Source of the DNA: Cephalotus follicularis
Taxonomy: Eukaryota > Streptophyta > Magnoliopsida > Oxalidales > Cephalotaceae
Length of the DNA stretch: 64,000 nt
Direction of reading: 5' to 3'
NCBI GenBank assembly: GCA_001972305.1
Contig: BDDD01001806.1
Span: forward strand, 145,142 to 209,141
Under the pieces are notes generated by a model that saw nothing but the letters and a program-made list of their open reading frames with translations, had not been told where the DNA came from and did no database searches. Numbering within the stretch: the stretch's first letter is position 1; every line of letters starts with the position of its first letter. Of this stretch, positions 46,134-56,515 are shown one piece after another. Made by a program: the position numbers and the translations under genes.

Positions 46134-47580
46134 GGTCTTTGTACTTTCCCATTGTGGGTTGCGAAAATAGTGCACTAATGTTGGCTGCCAAGAAAGCTTT
46201 TTTTTTTGGAGTTTGAAGGATCCTCTTTTTAGTGCATAAGTCTTTAAGGACTTTTGCGTAAGAGGGAACCTGTTCAATGGCTTTAAGCAATGGTATATTG
46301 ATTTGGACTTGCTTAAATGTTTTGATAATCTTTTCCATTGTTGGGGCTTTCTTACTTTGCAATCTTTTTGGAAAGGGAGCTGGTGGGTCAAATGAACGTT
46401 CAGGTGCCTCCACTGGCTGTTTCTTCTTCGTGTCCTCTTTCTCCTTCCTCAATTCATTTTGCGCATTTAATTACTTTGGTTGCTCCGATGGGTCAATCAA
46501 TGGCTCTAGTGAATTTTCTTGTGCCAAGGATTCCTCCATTTGCTCGCTCACGTTCTCCGTTTGATCCGCTGGATGGTATTCATTTCCACTCCTTAGGGAA
46601 AAAACTTGTTTTGATGGACCAGAGGAGGAAGCTGAATTTTGCGGATTTAATGGCTGTTGGATTTGAGTGGAATGGTTTAAGGCAATCCTAGGATTCGGGT
46701 CAGGTTGGGAGGGCATTTTTCCTTTTTCTCTTTTGTGTAGCGCGGATGCTAGTTGTGAAATTTGTTTTTCCATGTTATGCTGACTAGTCATCACAGTGCT
46801 CATAAGAAGTTCCATGCTCTTTTCTAGCGACGAAATCCTAGATGGATCCTTCCATTGGTTTGACAAACCTGATGTTTGTTGATTTAAGAATTGATTTTGT
46901 GGTGGAAATGATGGTCAAGTATTATTCGAATTTTAGGAGAACCTTTGAAAGGTCGTCTGTGGTGCAGACTGGCTAGGGAATCTTGAAGGTTGTCCCAAAA
47001 AGTGTGAAGGTGGGGCACCAACGCTAGAAGGCTGTCCCAAAAAGCTTGATTGTCCTCGCATGTTTTGCCCTTGACTCCATGAGAAGTTTGGATGATTTCG
47101 CCAACCCAGATTGTAAGTGTTACTATACGGGTTGTATTGATTCATAGCAGACACATTCTCGGGAGCATATTGATTGTCAATGTAAATTTGGCACTCTTCA
47201 AACACATGATTTGGGGACTGACACCAAGAACACATAGGGGTGCTGTGATCGATTTGATTGATTTGTGGGGAACCCCTAAGTAGCGACTCTAGTCTAGTTA
47301 AGCGACTTTCTAGCTGTGCCTCCTTAGCAACTGCTCCTTCTATAACGTACCCTTTACTTGGATTGGGTAAACCATGAAAGTGTGGGAGCATGCTAATGAA
47401 CTGAGATTTCAACTCGAAATTGTTCCCTTGAGGAGCAGGCAACAGGATACAGGATGGTTGTGCTATCTTCGCGGGATAGAATCTATCGCGCAAAGTTTGG
47501 AGTGGGCGTTCGTCCGCCATTTGTGGGTGTTGATTATTTCGCTCAAGTCGGTTGTTTGTGCCACGTACCCACTCAGTCAT
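46134..47580 (-). pseudogene. E gag remnant
   Basis: Read from the start at 47580 in three frames: 47580-46933, 46866-46471 and 46452 to the C insertion. The first contains LQTLRDRFYPAKIAQPSCI and a zinc knuckle CSWCQSPNHVFEEC near 47225. The third contains PFPKRLQSKK, QVPSYAKVLKDLCTKKR and ends KYKDPG, after which protease (CLTISCVIGN) resumes on the far side of element C. Frames break near 46900 and 46460. Frames extending past 46134 into C are chimeric artefacts. Confidence 0.9.
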
Positions 47581-47879
47581 AAACTAAAAACTAACTTAAT
47601 GCAATTCTAAACTAATGGTAAAAACGTAGTAGTTTTTTTTTTTTTGAAAGGCCTAAATTAAACTAAATTATTAAAAACTTATGCAGAAAACTAATTAGCA
47701 AAATTAGGGTTTGTTTAAAGCTTATGCAAAGATTAGTAGAATTTGTGTTAAAAGCTTATGCAATTCCCTAATTAAACTAAGCTAACAAAGTAAAAGAAAC
47801 ATAAAAATAGAAAAATAAAACATAAAAAAATACTACGAATCAGTCGAATAAATTTAAGCTAATTTAAAACGTTTCCCCG
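47581..47879 (-). other. E untranslated leader
   Basis: An A/T-rich stretch between the primer site and gag with a T-run at about 47631-47644. No coding or RNA gene seen. Confidence 0.8.
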
Positions 47880-47896
47880 GCAACGGCGCCAAAAAC
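47878..47896 (-). other. E primer-binding site
   Basis: The minus strand reads TTTGGCGCCGTTGCCGGGG next to the 5' LTR end, the long site typical of Athila and related lineages, unlike the Met-tRNA site of other elements here. Confidence 0.9.
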
Positions 47897-47897
47897 T

Positions 47898-49272
47898 TGT
47901 TCACGTAAAAATAATAATGTTTTAAAATTTATAGCCGCAAGTGCACGGATCATGCAGTAATGGGTCGAACGCAGGAAAACGTTAAACTAGTTGTGATTTA
48001 TCCAACCTAGTCGAAGTATGCGAAATCAAGGTTTAATTATGAAAACTACTCCTAATTATGTAAAATAAATAATCAAAACAGGAAATTAAGACTTCGATAG
48101 TTAACAATACTGAATTCAAAATACCAAGAAATCAAGCATGCAATTTTAAAATGAATCAAAACAATGAATAAAAGTGAAGAAAATATATAATTAAGAAGTG
48201 GTTTTAGGATATAGAAACTCACCGTAGATTGTATTGAACAATTCCATTTATTTGAATGATCATACCTTGATAACCAGAGGCAGCTAGGTCGATACGAAGT
48301 GCGACGGTGATGACAAGACGTATGAGTAGACATGCTAGGTCTATACGAAGTGTGTTCATTGTGACAAATCATATGAGTAGACTCCGTTGATTGAATTAAG
48401 CACCATTTATTCACAAACTTTCAGCTTCACCGATAAGATGTTTGTGGATTTTAATCAGACAGACAAAGTGTGTGCGAAGGCAGGAATATTTGAAGAACAA
48501 ATCAAATATTCAAGGATTTTTATTGATGGAATTGAAACAATAACAATCTAGGCTATGTTCTTTCCTAAAACCTTGAAGAGTTTAGCTACTAAACATTGCA
48601 AAATAAACTAAAATTGACAAAGAAGAAAATAGGGTTTCTACCAGCCTCTCCTGAATTTGGCCGGCCTTGTATTATTTTATACTACAAAACTGATCAAAAA
48701 TGGAAATAAATCAATCCTAGTTACAAAATCTGGAAAAAAATCTAGCTTTCTATTTCTGCTGCAGAAGAAGACGTCGACGCCTTTAGTTGAAGGTCGACGT
48801 GTTTTGTAAAAAATTTCCGTTTGCTTGAGATGCGAGTAATGGACATCGATCCCTATGATGAATGACGTCGATGCATTTTGATCCAAAATCTACAGGTCAA
48901 ATTTGCACAAAGATATCGATCCGTTTGATGAAAGACATCGATGTCTTTCTCATAGCATTTGAAAGTAGGTTGCAATCCCAGAAAGGACATCGATCCGCAA
49001 AAAAAGGCATCGATGCGTTCACTACAAACACAAAAAAGACATCGATCCCTATGAAAGACATCAACGCTTTTTACTCTGTTTCTGCAGAATTTGTCAATTC
49101 TTCAATCTTTACACTTTCAAGCTCTAATTTGCACAACTTTGGGTAATATTCATGCACTTTGGTCCTTTTGCTCTTTGCCTGAAAATCATCACAATGCAAC
49201 CAAAGTAGTCCATTCCAAGCATAAAAATATCACAAATAAATCATTAAAAACAACACATTTTTATGCTAAACA
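47898..49272 (-). repeat. E 5' LTR
   Basis: 1375 bp with intact TG...CA ends (TGTTCACG and GCTAAACA on the plus strand). The motif cluster is at about 48770-49070 (GACGTCGACGCC, AAAGACATCGATGTCTTTC). Confidence 0.93.
48770..49070. repeat. TCGA-motif cluster in E 5' LTR
   Basis: The counterpart of 35095-35395. The AAAGACATCGATGTCTTT copy near 48941 is a perfect 18-bp palindrome, where the 3' LTR has ATATCGAT. Confidence 0.88.
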
Positions 49273-50140
49273 GTGTCCTCCGTTCCTTCCCATTTGGACG
49301 GGGTTAGCGAGCTGTGGCTCAGATAGATACTTGCGAGCTATGGCTCAAATAGATACTAGCGGACGAGGTCCAGATAGATTCTAGTGGGTAAGGCATGGAT
49401 AGGTGGTGTGTGTGTTTTCCCTGGTATGGAGGTAGACCACGGATATGTGGTGGATATGTGATGTTCTAGCGAGCTGTGGCTCGGATAGATACTAGCGGAC
49501 GAGGTCTGGATAGATGTTAGCGGGCAGTGGCCTGGATAGATGTGTGTGTTTTGCCTGGTATGGAAACTGACCATGGGATATTATGGTGTTGTTCCTATTC
49601 TCTTGTTTATCTTGGGCACAGTTGTTTTACTTGCGATGTTATCTTTTGTTGGAATCCTCCGCTTATTGATGTTTGACTCTCTTTTCCATTGGCAGACTCC
49701 GAAGGGTGGAGCCTTATGATATCGCTGAGTTTGTGTTCCTTTTGTTTACCCCTTACTTGTGATACGTCGTGTTTTGTGGGTAGTGTTGGCATCCCCTGCC
49801 CGGGACCCCTGGCAAGACGTAGTGTTACGCACTTTGCCCTGGCTCCCTCCCCTGGCAAGTTTCTTTCGTGGAACGGTGCATTTGGGTAGTGGCTGTCATG
49901 TTCCTTTAGTGGAACGGTGCGTTTGGGCAGTGTCGTTGTGTTCCATTTAGTTAAACGGTGAGTTTTTGAATGGTTTTGTAATAAGAATTATTAACAGTTT
50001 TGCCATTCCTTCTTTGTCCTTTCTCTGTTGTGTGTTTCTTCTGGCATGCGTGGCATTTTTGGCTTAGAGGATATGGGAAATTCCACCTTCCTGCCGAGCG
50101 ATTCATCCGCGGTGGCTACACTGAGGGACAGGTCATCACA
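49273..50140 (+). repeat. B 3' LTR, second part
   Basis: It resumes with the GTGTC duplication and follows the 5' LTR from about 29955. It lacks the segment equivalent to about 30446-31218 (join near 49759) and ends GGTCATCACA before GATTC. Confidence 0.9.
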
Positions 50141-51405
50141 GATTCACTCTTTAAGTTCACCTACCATAGGACGTCTCACTATGTTTGCACCTATATGCAT
50201 CAGGCAGATAAGGAACTCTACTCCGGCTCTGACCCTTAGTCAGACTTGTCGCTCACGATGCTATACATTGCTCCAATCATTCTTACGCTTGAAGGACTGG
50301 TCGGACAGGTACACATGAATATGCTTGGCGACCATATGGACTGGTCTGCTTGGCATGCGCAGTTAGTCCACTCTAAGCGTTGGTCTGACTTCCACGTATC
50401 TATTTATCTCGGGCGGAAAAGGTGGTCTACTCAATGTGCTTAGGCAAGTCTTGCTCGACATCTACGGACTAGCCATGCTCGGGCAAGTCATGCTTGACAC
50501 ACACGAGTGGGTTCAGCTCAGACATGTTATGCTCGGCACATGCATGAGCAAGTCATTCTCGGAGACCAAGTGGACTGGTCTGCTCGGCACACATAGTACT
50601 AGTCTGACTTCAAGCTAGGAAGCTCTAAGTCCTCTGGAGACTAATCTGGCTCAGCATCGAGATGTAGTTCTAAGTACTTTCCAAGTACTGAACTTCACCG
50701 AGATCATTCTCAATTCCTTAAAATTGGTAGGGGAACAAACAAGGAAATCCTAGTCTAAAAACACAACATAATCAAGCAATACAAGCAACACATACAACAA
50801 TCAATCAACAGAAATAGCAACACACAAACACACATAAGCACACATGTTGGTAGACGCTCGTACATGTAGCAACCTACCTCAGAAACGGTTGAAAACGAAG
50901 ATCGCCTGATTCCTTCTCGAATCCTGAACTTCCTCCAAGACTAGAGCTACCACGCACCTAAGCTTCCTTCTCTTTTCCACTCTGGTATTGCTCCTTTGCT
51001 TCCATGTGATGGGGAATTTATACATGAGTCTTTGAATTCTCCTAAGAAAGCTCCTCCCTTGTTGCTTTCCTCTCCTTTCTCATGACACCAGGCCCTATTT
51101 CCACTTCCTCACCTTTCTCTCGATCTTTCTAGAATGGAAGTGGGAAAGGAAGTCTAAAACGTGTTTCATGGGCGTCTCCTTTCTTATATACCTATATGAA
51201 GAAGAATCTAGAAAGTGCCACACACACATAGCCGCCTTCTAGAATTGGGCCAATCTCTCTCTCCTTATCTTTACGGCCCAAAATCAATCCTTCTAAAGCC
51301 CAAAACCAAATTTGACCCAAAGGATGAGAAATAAATCTTGGAAGCCCATAATTGCATATTATCATATGTACATAACAATTCTTTATAATATTTAGGGGCA
51401 TTACA

Positions 51406-52740
51406 ATACCTTTCCCAGGAACTCTTGAGTTACTTTTGACATTGTGAAGGCGGTATTTTCATGATGGTGCCTCTTTGGTATGATCAATGTTGACACCATG
51501 ATGATGTACAATAAAGCCTAGGAACTTGCCTGTTGATACTCCAAAGGATAATTTAAGTGGGTTGAGCCTGAGCTTGTATTGTCAGCATCATATTAATAAT
51601 CTTCTAAGATGTTCTACATGCTCATGCGCCTTCTTGGATTTGACTACTATGTCATCCACATAATCTTCCATGAAGTCTTGTAGCATATCATGAAAGATTG
51701 CAGTCATTGACTTTTGATATGTTGCATCTGCGTTCTTTGAATCGAAAGGCATGACTGTGCAATAGGAGTTTGCTAGTGGGGTTCTGAATAGTGTTTTCTA
51801 TGCGTCTCCGCATGCCATCTTTATGTGATTATAACCACTAAATCCATCCACAAACGAAAACATTTCATGACCCGTTGTAACATCAATCATGGTATCCACA
51901 TTGGGTAGAGGGAATTCATCCTTAGGACAAGCTTTGTTGAGGTTCCTAAAATCCATGTAACACCTAATTTGGCCTTCTTCTTTTTAACTGGGACTCTGTT
52001 AGCTAACCAAGATGGGTGCACGATGGGGCGGATGAATCCTGTTTGGAGCAATTTTTCAATTTCAATTTTAATTTGAACTTCTAGTTCATGATGGAATGTT
52101 CGTTTGATTTGTTTGACAGATTTATAATCAGAAGAGACATATAATATATGAGAAACAGAGATACGTCTCATCCATGCATGTCCTAGTAACCCTAAGCAAA
52201 AACATCTTGAAATTATTTCAATAATTTTGGTAACCTACCCCGAATAAATAAAGGGATAACTTTGCTAACCAGAACTATCTTTTTTAATATGCCATCGGCG
52301 CTCAGATTGACCTCTTCAAGTTAATCTTGTTGTGGTTTTTGCCCATCTTGTAAATATTATGGGGCATGTTCAAATTCTTCAACGGGTTGTACTTCATAGA
52401 TTTCTTGAGGAGTAGGGCCAAGGATGGTAGGTTCTTCTGACCCTATGCACTTTCATAAGTGATAACGCGCCTTGCTGTTAGGTAAGTTTCCCTGTATATC
52501 CCTCCTTTCTTTCTTGAATCTAGAGGAAATTGATGCTTAGGTTTGTCATTCTTATTGTTCAATGGTACGCTATAGGTTTTTCTTGACATTGTCCCTTCAC
52601 GATAATTACTGGCAGTTTGAAAGGAGTTATCCTCATATTCAATGAACAAATCAAAAAATTTGGTCTTTGCCATATGGGCATCGATATAAGTAAATGGCTG
52701 AGAAGTCGCAAGGACAAATAGGTCATGTACCCTCCATCTT
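51406..52740 (-). pseudogene. Tat protease-RT linker and RT fragment
   Basis: The minus strand first shows HDLFVLATSQPFTYIDAH and MAKTKFFDLFIEYEDNS (52740-52620), the linker after protease. RT follows: IKIEIEKLLQTGFIRPIVHP near 52060; the PVKKK strand near 51990; the intact YVDDIVVKS box near 51660; LGFIVHHHG near 51505; and QEFLGKV at the A2 junction. Several frame breaks are present. The right boundary is the ATCTT duplication of element D. Confidence 0.85.
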
Positions 52741-54761
52741 TGTAATGACCCAAAATTTCATTAAAGATATTAATTATGGAAAGATGATGGCTATTGTATA
52801 ATTGGCAAATATTTCAAGGGATCGTAGTATGACCCTACGCTCGGGTGGTTTGGGGGGTCCCACTACCCGGAAAGTGGGCAGAGGATCGGGGGCAGCGCCC
52901 CCGGAAGAAAATTTAATTTTGCTAATTGTTTTGAGCTGGAAATGTCTAAAGTGCCGACGGTTAGACTTAAAGCGTCGACGCTTAGTGCAACCGGTGACGC
53001 TAAAAATGTAACCTTTAGTGCTTTGAAGTCATGTAGTGAGGTTGACCTGGACGAGACTTAAAGTGGCGACGCTTTGTAAGAAAGCATCAGCGCTTTAGTC
53101 GGGATAGAAGTTGGAGAACTGAGGTCAAGCCCGTAAGCGACGACGCTTGAGCAAAAGCGGCGACGCTTTGAGCTACAGACAGATTGCAAAATCTAACTTT
53201 TTATCATTTGTGAGTAAAATTCCTTGATTTTGGACACGTGGCAGGCTAGGGGAGGATGATTTGAGATGTTATCAGATGATCTAACAAGTGTCATCACTTG
53301 GATTGGTAGAATTTGAGCACATGGGTTGCTAAGAGAGAGTTGAGTCATGTGAGAGAGGGAGAAGACTTGCCTCCCAAGTAACAATTCTATTTAATGACAA
53401 AGAAGGCTGAACTCAGTCATTTTGGCTGAGGATAGGAAGTGCTTTCTGCTGGGAATAAGTGGAGATTTCGGCAAAGCAAAGAGAGAAAGAAATTATAAGG
53501 CAAAGTAAGGAAATTCTATACCCATTTTCTCCAAAGTATCCCCTGTTTTACTTCCAGTTTTACAGCAGATCGTTTTATTAATATCTTGCTCAATTCTTGA
53601 TGAATTTTCGAATGGTTTAATGTTTTGGAAACTTCAAGATGTCTTCTTTAACTGTTATGTTTTATGATTCTCAAAATTATATCAGATTCTTGATGAGAAT
53701 CCATGTTTCATTTTACTGCTCATGGCCTGTTTTCAAAGGGAACCAGCCACTTTAAAAATTCATAGTAGATTCAATTCTCAACCAAATGTTATAAACTTTA
53801 GCTTTCTGTAATTGTTGAGATGTCTACTTCAATTTCAATGTTTTAAGTTTTCTCAGAAAATGATTACTTCTATATGAAATGTTAATTTTAGAAATGCTAT
53901 GAAAAACTATTTATGAATGCTTTGAGTTATGTACTCAAAATGATGAGAAATGTTTATGAATTGTGAAAGAATGATGTTTAAGAATGCTTTGAGCTGATCA
54001 CTAAAAGTATCAAGGAAATGTTTTATGAAATGATGAATGAACCACCCTTGGATTACGATCCAAGGGGAATGCAGCGAGATGCTCAATGTTAATGGAGCGA
54101 GATGCTCACGGACATGCATGTGATGTAAGGATAGTAGTCGGGGAGTACACAATGCCCCGGTGAAGTGGTGAAAAGGGTTCATTAAGGTTTTTATGACTTT
54201 CATGTTTACGAAATGATCTAGTTATGATTTTAACTAGAAAAGTGATATGTTTTATGAAATGTTTTAGTCATATATGTTGACTAGAAAAAGGTTACGATGA
54301 AATGTGTTTACAGTAAAAATACCTTACTGAGCTATTTTGAGCTCATTCCTTTCGATGTTTGTTTTCAAATAAAATGTTTTCAGGAAAGGATTAAGAGGAG
54401 AATGCGAGCTTTAGATGGAGCTCTTAACAAGGAGTTTTTGTGAAAGAAATGCTATGCAATAGTCTTTGCATAAATGTTTTGATATGTAATAAGATAATGT
54501 TTTCTGCTGTATTATATGTTATGATAAAGGATGATCCTGTGTAAATGTATGCCAACGATATGGTTATGACATCTTTATATGAGATGATTATGTGTAAAGT
54601 TTGAATTTAAGATTATGTATTATGTTGAAAGACACGAGTTTATGATGTAATGTACTTTTAGAGAAGAGTACCAAAGGATGTAACGGTTCACTCCCACGTA
54701 ATGCAATCGATCCTCAAAGTTCGCTTAGAGCTATTAGCGAACTCGGGTCGGGGGCGTTACA
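52741..54761 (+). repeat. D 5' LTR
   Basis: 2021 bp, TGTAATGACCC to GGGGGCGTTACA, with the palindrome cluster at about 52950-53170. It contains a segment (about 53899-54130) absent from the 3' LTR. Confidence 0.93.
52950..53170. repeat. TCGA/GCGACGCTT motif cluster in D 5' LTR
   Basis: TTAAAGCGTCGACGCTTAG near 52968, plus AAGTGGCGACGCTTTG, AAGCATCAGCGCTTTAG, AAGCGACGACGCTTGAG and AAAGCGGCGACGCTTTG. The first matches the copia H motif almost exactly. Confidence 0.9.
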
Positions 54762-54765
54762 AGAA

Positions 54766-54778
54766 TGGTATCAGAGAG
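54766..54778 (+). other. D primer-binding site
   Basis: TGGTATCAGAGAG lies four bases after the 5' LTR, a Met-tRNA type site. Confidence 0.9.
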
Positions 54779-54834
54779 ATAATTGTGATACATGTTGAGG
54801 ATATGATTTGTGTATTTGCTAACCTATTTTTAAG

Positions 54835-55221
54835 ATGTCAACAATGAGCGAATCCAACTCCAATTCTAGTACAGGATTCTCCCGTTGTGGGTCATCAGAA
54901 ACGGTACACTGGCAAGTACCAACCTTGATAGCTGAAAACCAGCAATTACGCGAAGAAAAGGAAGAGTTAAGACAATTGGTAGCAAACAATAGAGAGAAAT
55001 TCTATACACACATTTACCAGATGGAGGTAGAGTACCATCAAGAGTTAGAAAGGAAAAACGAAACCCTCAGAGAAATTAAATCTGGCCTTAGGGTGCTTAT
55101 GAGATACATATGGGGACTTAATGACATTGTGATGACTAGTGTTAGAGAGAACCTTAGAATGATGATAAGACGGATTCAGCAAGAAGTGCTCGATGATGAA
55201 GTCCCTAGTGATGAACACTAG
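54835..55221 (+). CDS. D extra ORF upstream of gag, coiled-coil protein
   Basis: An open 128-codon frame starting MSTMSESNSN, 56 bp after the primer site and about 216 bp before gag. Residues about 30-85 are strongly charged with a heptad-like pattern (AENQQLREEKEELRQL, YHQELERKNETLREIK), suggesting a coiled coil. A more hydrophobic segment follows (LRVLMRYIWGLNDIV) and an acidic tail (LDDEVPSDEH). No zinc knuckle, protease or gag core. I do not recognise its family. It could be a separated N-terminal part of gag, since Tekay gag N-termini can be coiled coil, or a lineage-specific accessory protein. It is intact while gag-pol is broken. Confidence 0.65.
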   Translation: MSTMSESNSNSSTGFSRCGSSETVHWQVPTLIAENQQLREEKEELRQLVANNREKFYTHIYQMEVEYHQELERKNETLREIKSGLRVLMRYIWGLNDIVMTSVRENLRMMIRRIQQEVLDDEVPSDEH

Positions 55222-55437
55222 GGTAATCATAAGGAAGATTTTGTAAAAATGAATAAATGTGGACATGTGAAAATGTGACATAAGTGTGAAATGAAGTGTA
55301 GGAAATGTATAAAGGTTTATGAGATAAATAAAGATGTTAATTCCTTGTATGATATTGAACATTAGAATTTAACTGCTTTACCTAGCATATGAGTAGAATT
55401 GCTTAAGATTAAGAACTAACCTATGGATGCTAACTAG

Positions 55438-56515
55438 ATGGTCGACGCGAGCAGAGGAAGAGGACAAAGAAGAAACGGGAATGCACGAAACAATGAGGAT
55501 GATAATTCGCTGAGCGCCATTTTAAATAGATTGGCTCAAGTTATAGCCGACAACAACGGCAATAATCAGCAAGAGCATCCACCATCAAGGCCGACGCTAG
55601 AGCACTTTGCGACGCACAATCCGAAAATCTTTTCGGGAACAACCGATCCTTTGGAAGCAGAAGCATGGATCCAAGGGAACGAGAAGTTTTTAGAGCGTTG
55701 GATTGCACAGACCGATAGAAAGTAGAATTTTCAATATACAAGTTAGATGGAGAAGCGGACCAATGGTGGTGTATGATTGAAAGGACAAAGACACATCGAG
55801 AAAGAGAAGCCATGACATGGGAAGGGTTCAAGGAAATATTTATGAACAAATATTTTCTGCAAGCTCTGAGGGATAAAATGGAGGAAGATTTTATCCAACT
55901 AGAGCAAGGCGAGTCTGAAACAGTGGCTCGGTACGAGTCAAACTTTGCAAGGATGTCTCGTTATGCGACTCACCTAGTGTCCACAGAAGAGAGAAGGGCC
56001 AATAGATTTTCTCAAGGATTGAAGCCTCATATCCGAAGGCTAGTGATAGCGCAAGACCTACAGACCTATGAGGCGGTCTTGAGATGTGCATTGAGGATTG
56101 AGATTGATAACCAAAGATATCAGCAAAGACGGGGCTGAACAAGGATAAGGGAAGAGGAAAACAGGTGAATCCTCTAACAGTAAGCATAAGAAAGCAAGGT
56201 TCGATGGAGGACAGGACTCAAAAATTTGTCAAGAATGTGGAAGGAATCATCGCGGGAAATGTTTATACGGGATGGGAGTGTGTTACAAATGTGGAAAGCA
56301 AGGACACCAAGCTAAAGAGTGTCAACAAGGACCAAACCAAGCCCAGAATCAAAGGATGATCAGATGTTACAATTGTGGACAAGAAGGACATATGTCCAAT
56401 CACTGCACCCGACCAAAGACGGGAGGGCAAGGAGGGAACGGGGCCCAGCAACAAAGAGCACCAGCAAGAACCTATGCCATGACGGCTGACGAGGTGGAAA
56501 TCCCAATGACATGGT
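55438..56515 (+). pseudogene. D gag
   Basis: It starts MVDASRGRGQRRNG. The gag core (PLEAEAWIQGNEKFLERW, then after a frameshift at about 55715 WWCMIERTKTHRE, TWEGFKEIFMNKYF, VARYESNFARMSRY) covers 55640-56120. Two zinc knuckles lie at about 56282-56323 (CYKCGKQGHQAKEC) and 56363-56404 (CYNCGQEGHMSNHC). Frames also change near 56136 and 56270. The knuckle-bearing C-terminus overlaps the start of the protease frame near 56511. Confidence 0.88.

Larger units (their letters stand above)
34155..49272 (-). mobile_element. Element E: Athila-like Ty3/gypsy retrotransposon
   Basis: LTRs at 34155-35600 and 47898-49272, flanked by perfect duplication GTGTC (34150-34154 and 49273-49277). The primer site on the minus strand reads TGGCGCCGTTGCCGGGGA, and protease begins near DLGASVNLLP, both typical of Athila-type elements. 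Gag, protease, RT, RNase H and integrase occur in gypsy order on the minus strand, interrupted by C. No env-like ORF lies between pol and the 3' LTR. It sits inside the B 3' LTR. Confidence 0.93.
28984..50140 (+). mobile_element. Element B: gag-only Ty3/gypsy-like retrotransposon
   Basis: LTRs at 28984-31601 and 33175-34154 plus 49278-50140, flanked by perfect duplication GATTC (28979-28983 and 50141-50145). Between the LTRs there are only about 1.57 kb: primer site, one gag frame, polypurine tract. No protease, RT or integrase is present, so it is non-autonomous. The 3' LTR is interrupted by Athila element E and also has its own deletion of about 770 bp. Confidence 0.93.
28157..51405 (-). 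mobile_element. Solo LTR A2 (family A), split by element B
   Basis: A single family A LTR, 28157-28983 plus 50146-51405, about 2.1 kb without B. It begins TGTCACGCC and ends TTTAGGGGCATTACA. No internal gag or pol of family A adjoins it: both flanks are Tat sequence, with RT on the right and RNase H on the left, consistent with LTR-LTR recombination. The flanking pentamers are ATAAA and ATACC, only partly matching. Orientation is taken from A1. Confidence 0.85.

Noticed and set aside
4714-54778. tRNA genes suggested by repeated TGGTATCAGAG text
   Set aside because: These 12-15 bp matches sit next to LTR ends as primer-binding sites; no cloverleaf sequence surrounds them.
54121-55362. Minus-strand frames near the D extra ORF
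   Set aside because: They have no ordered domains and lie opposite the LTR end and the better supported plus-strand ORF.
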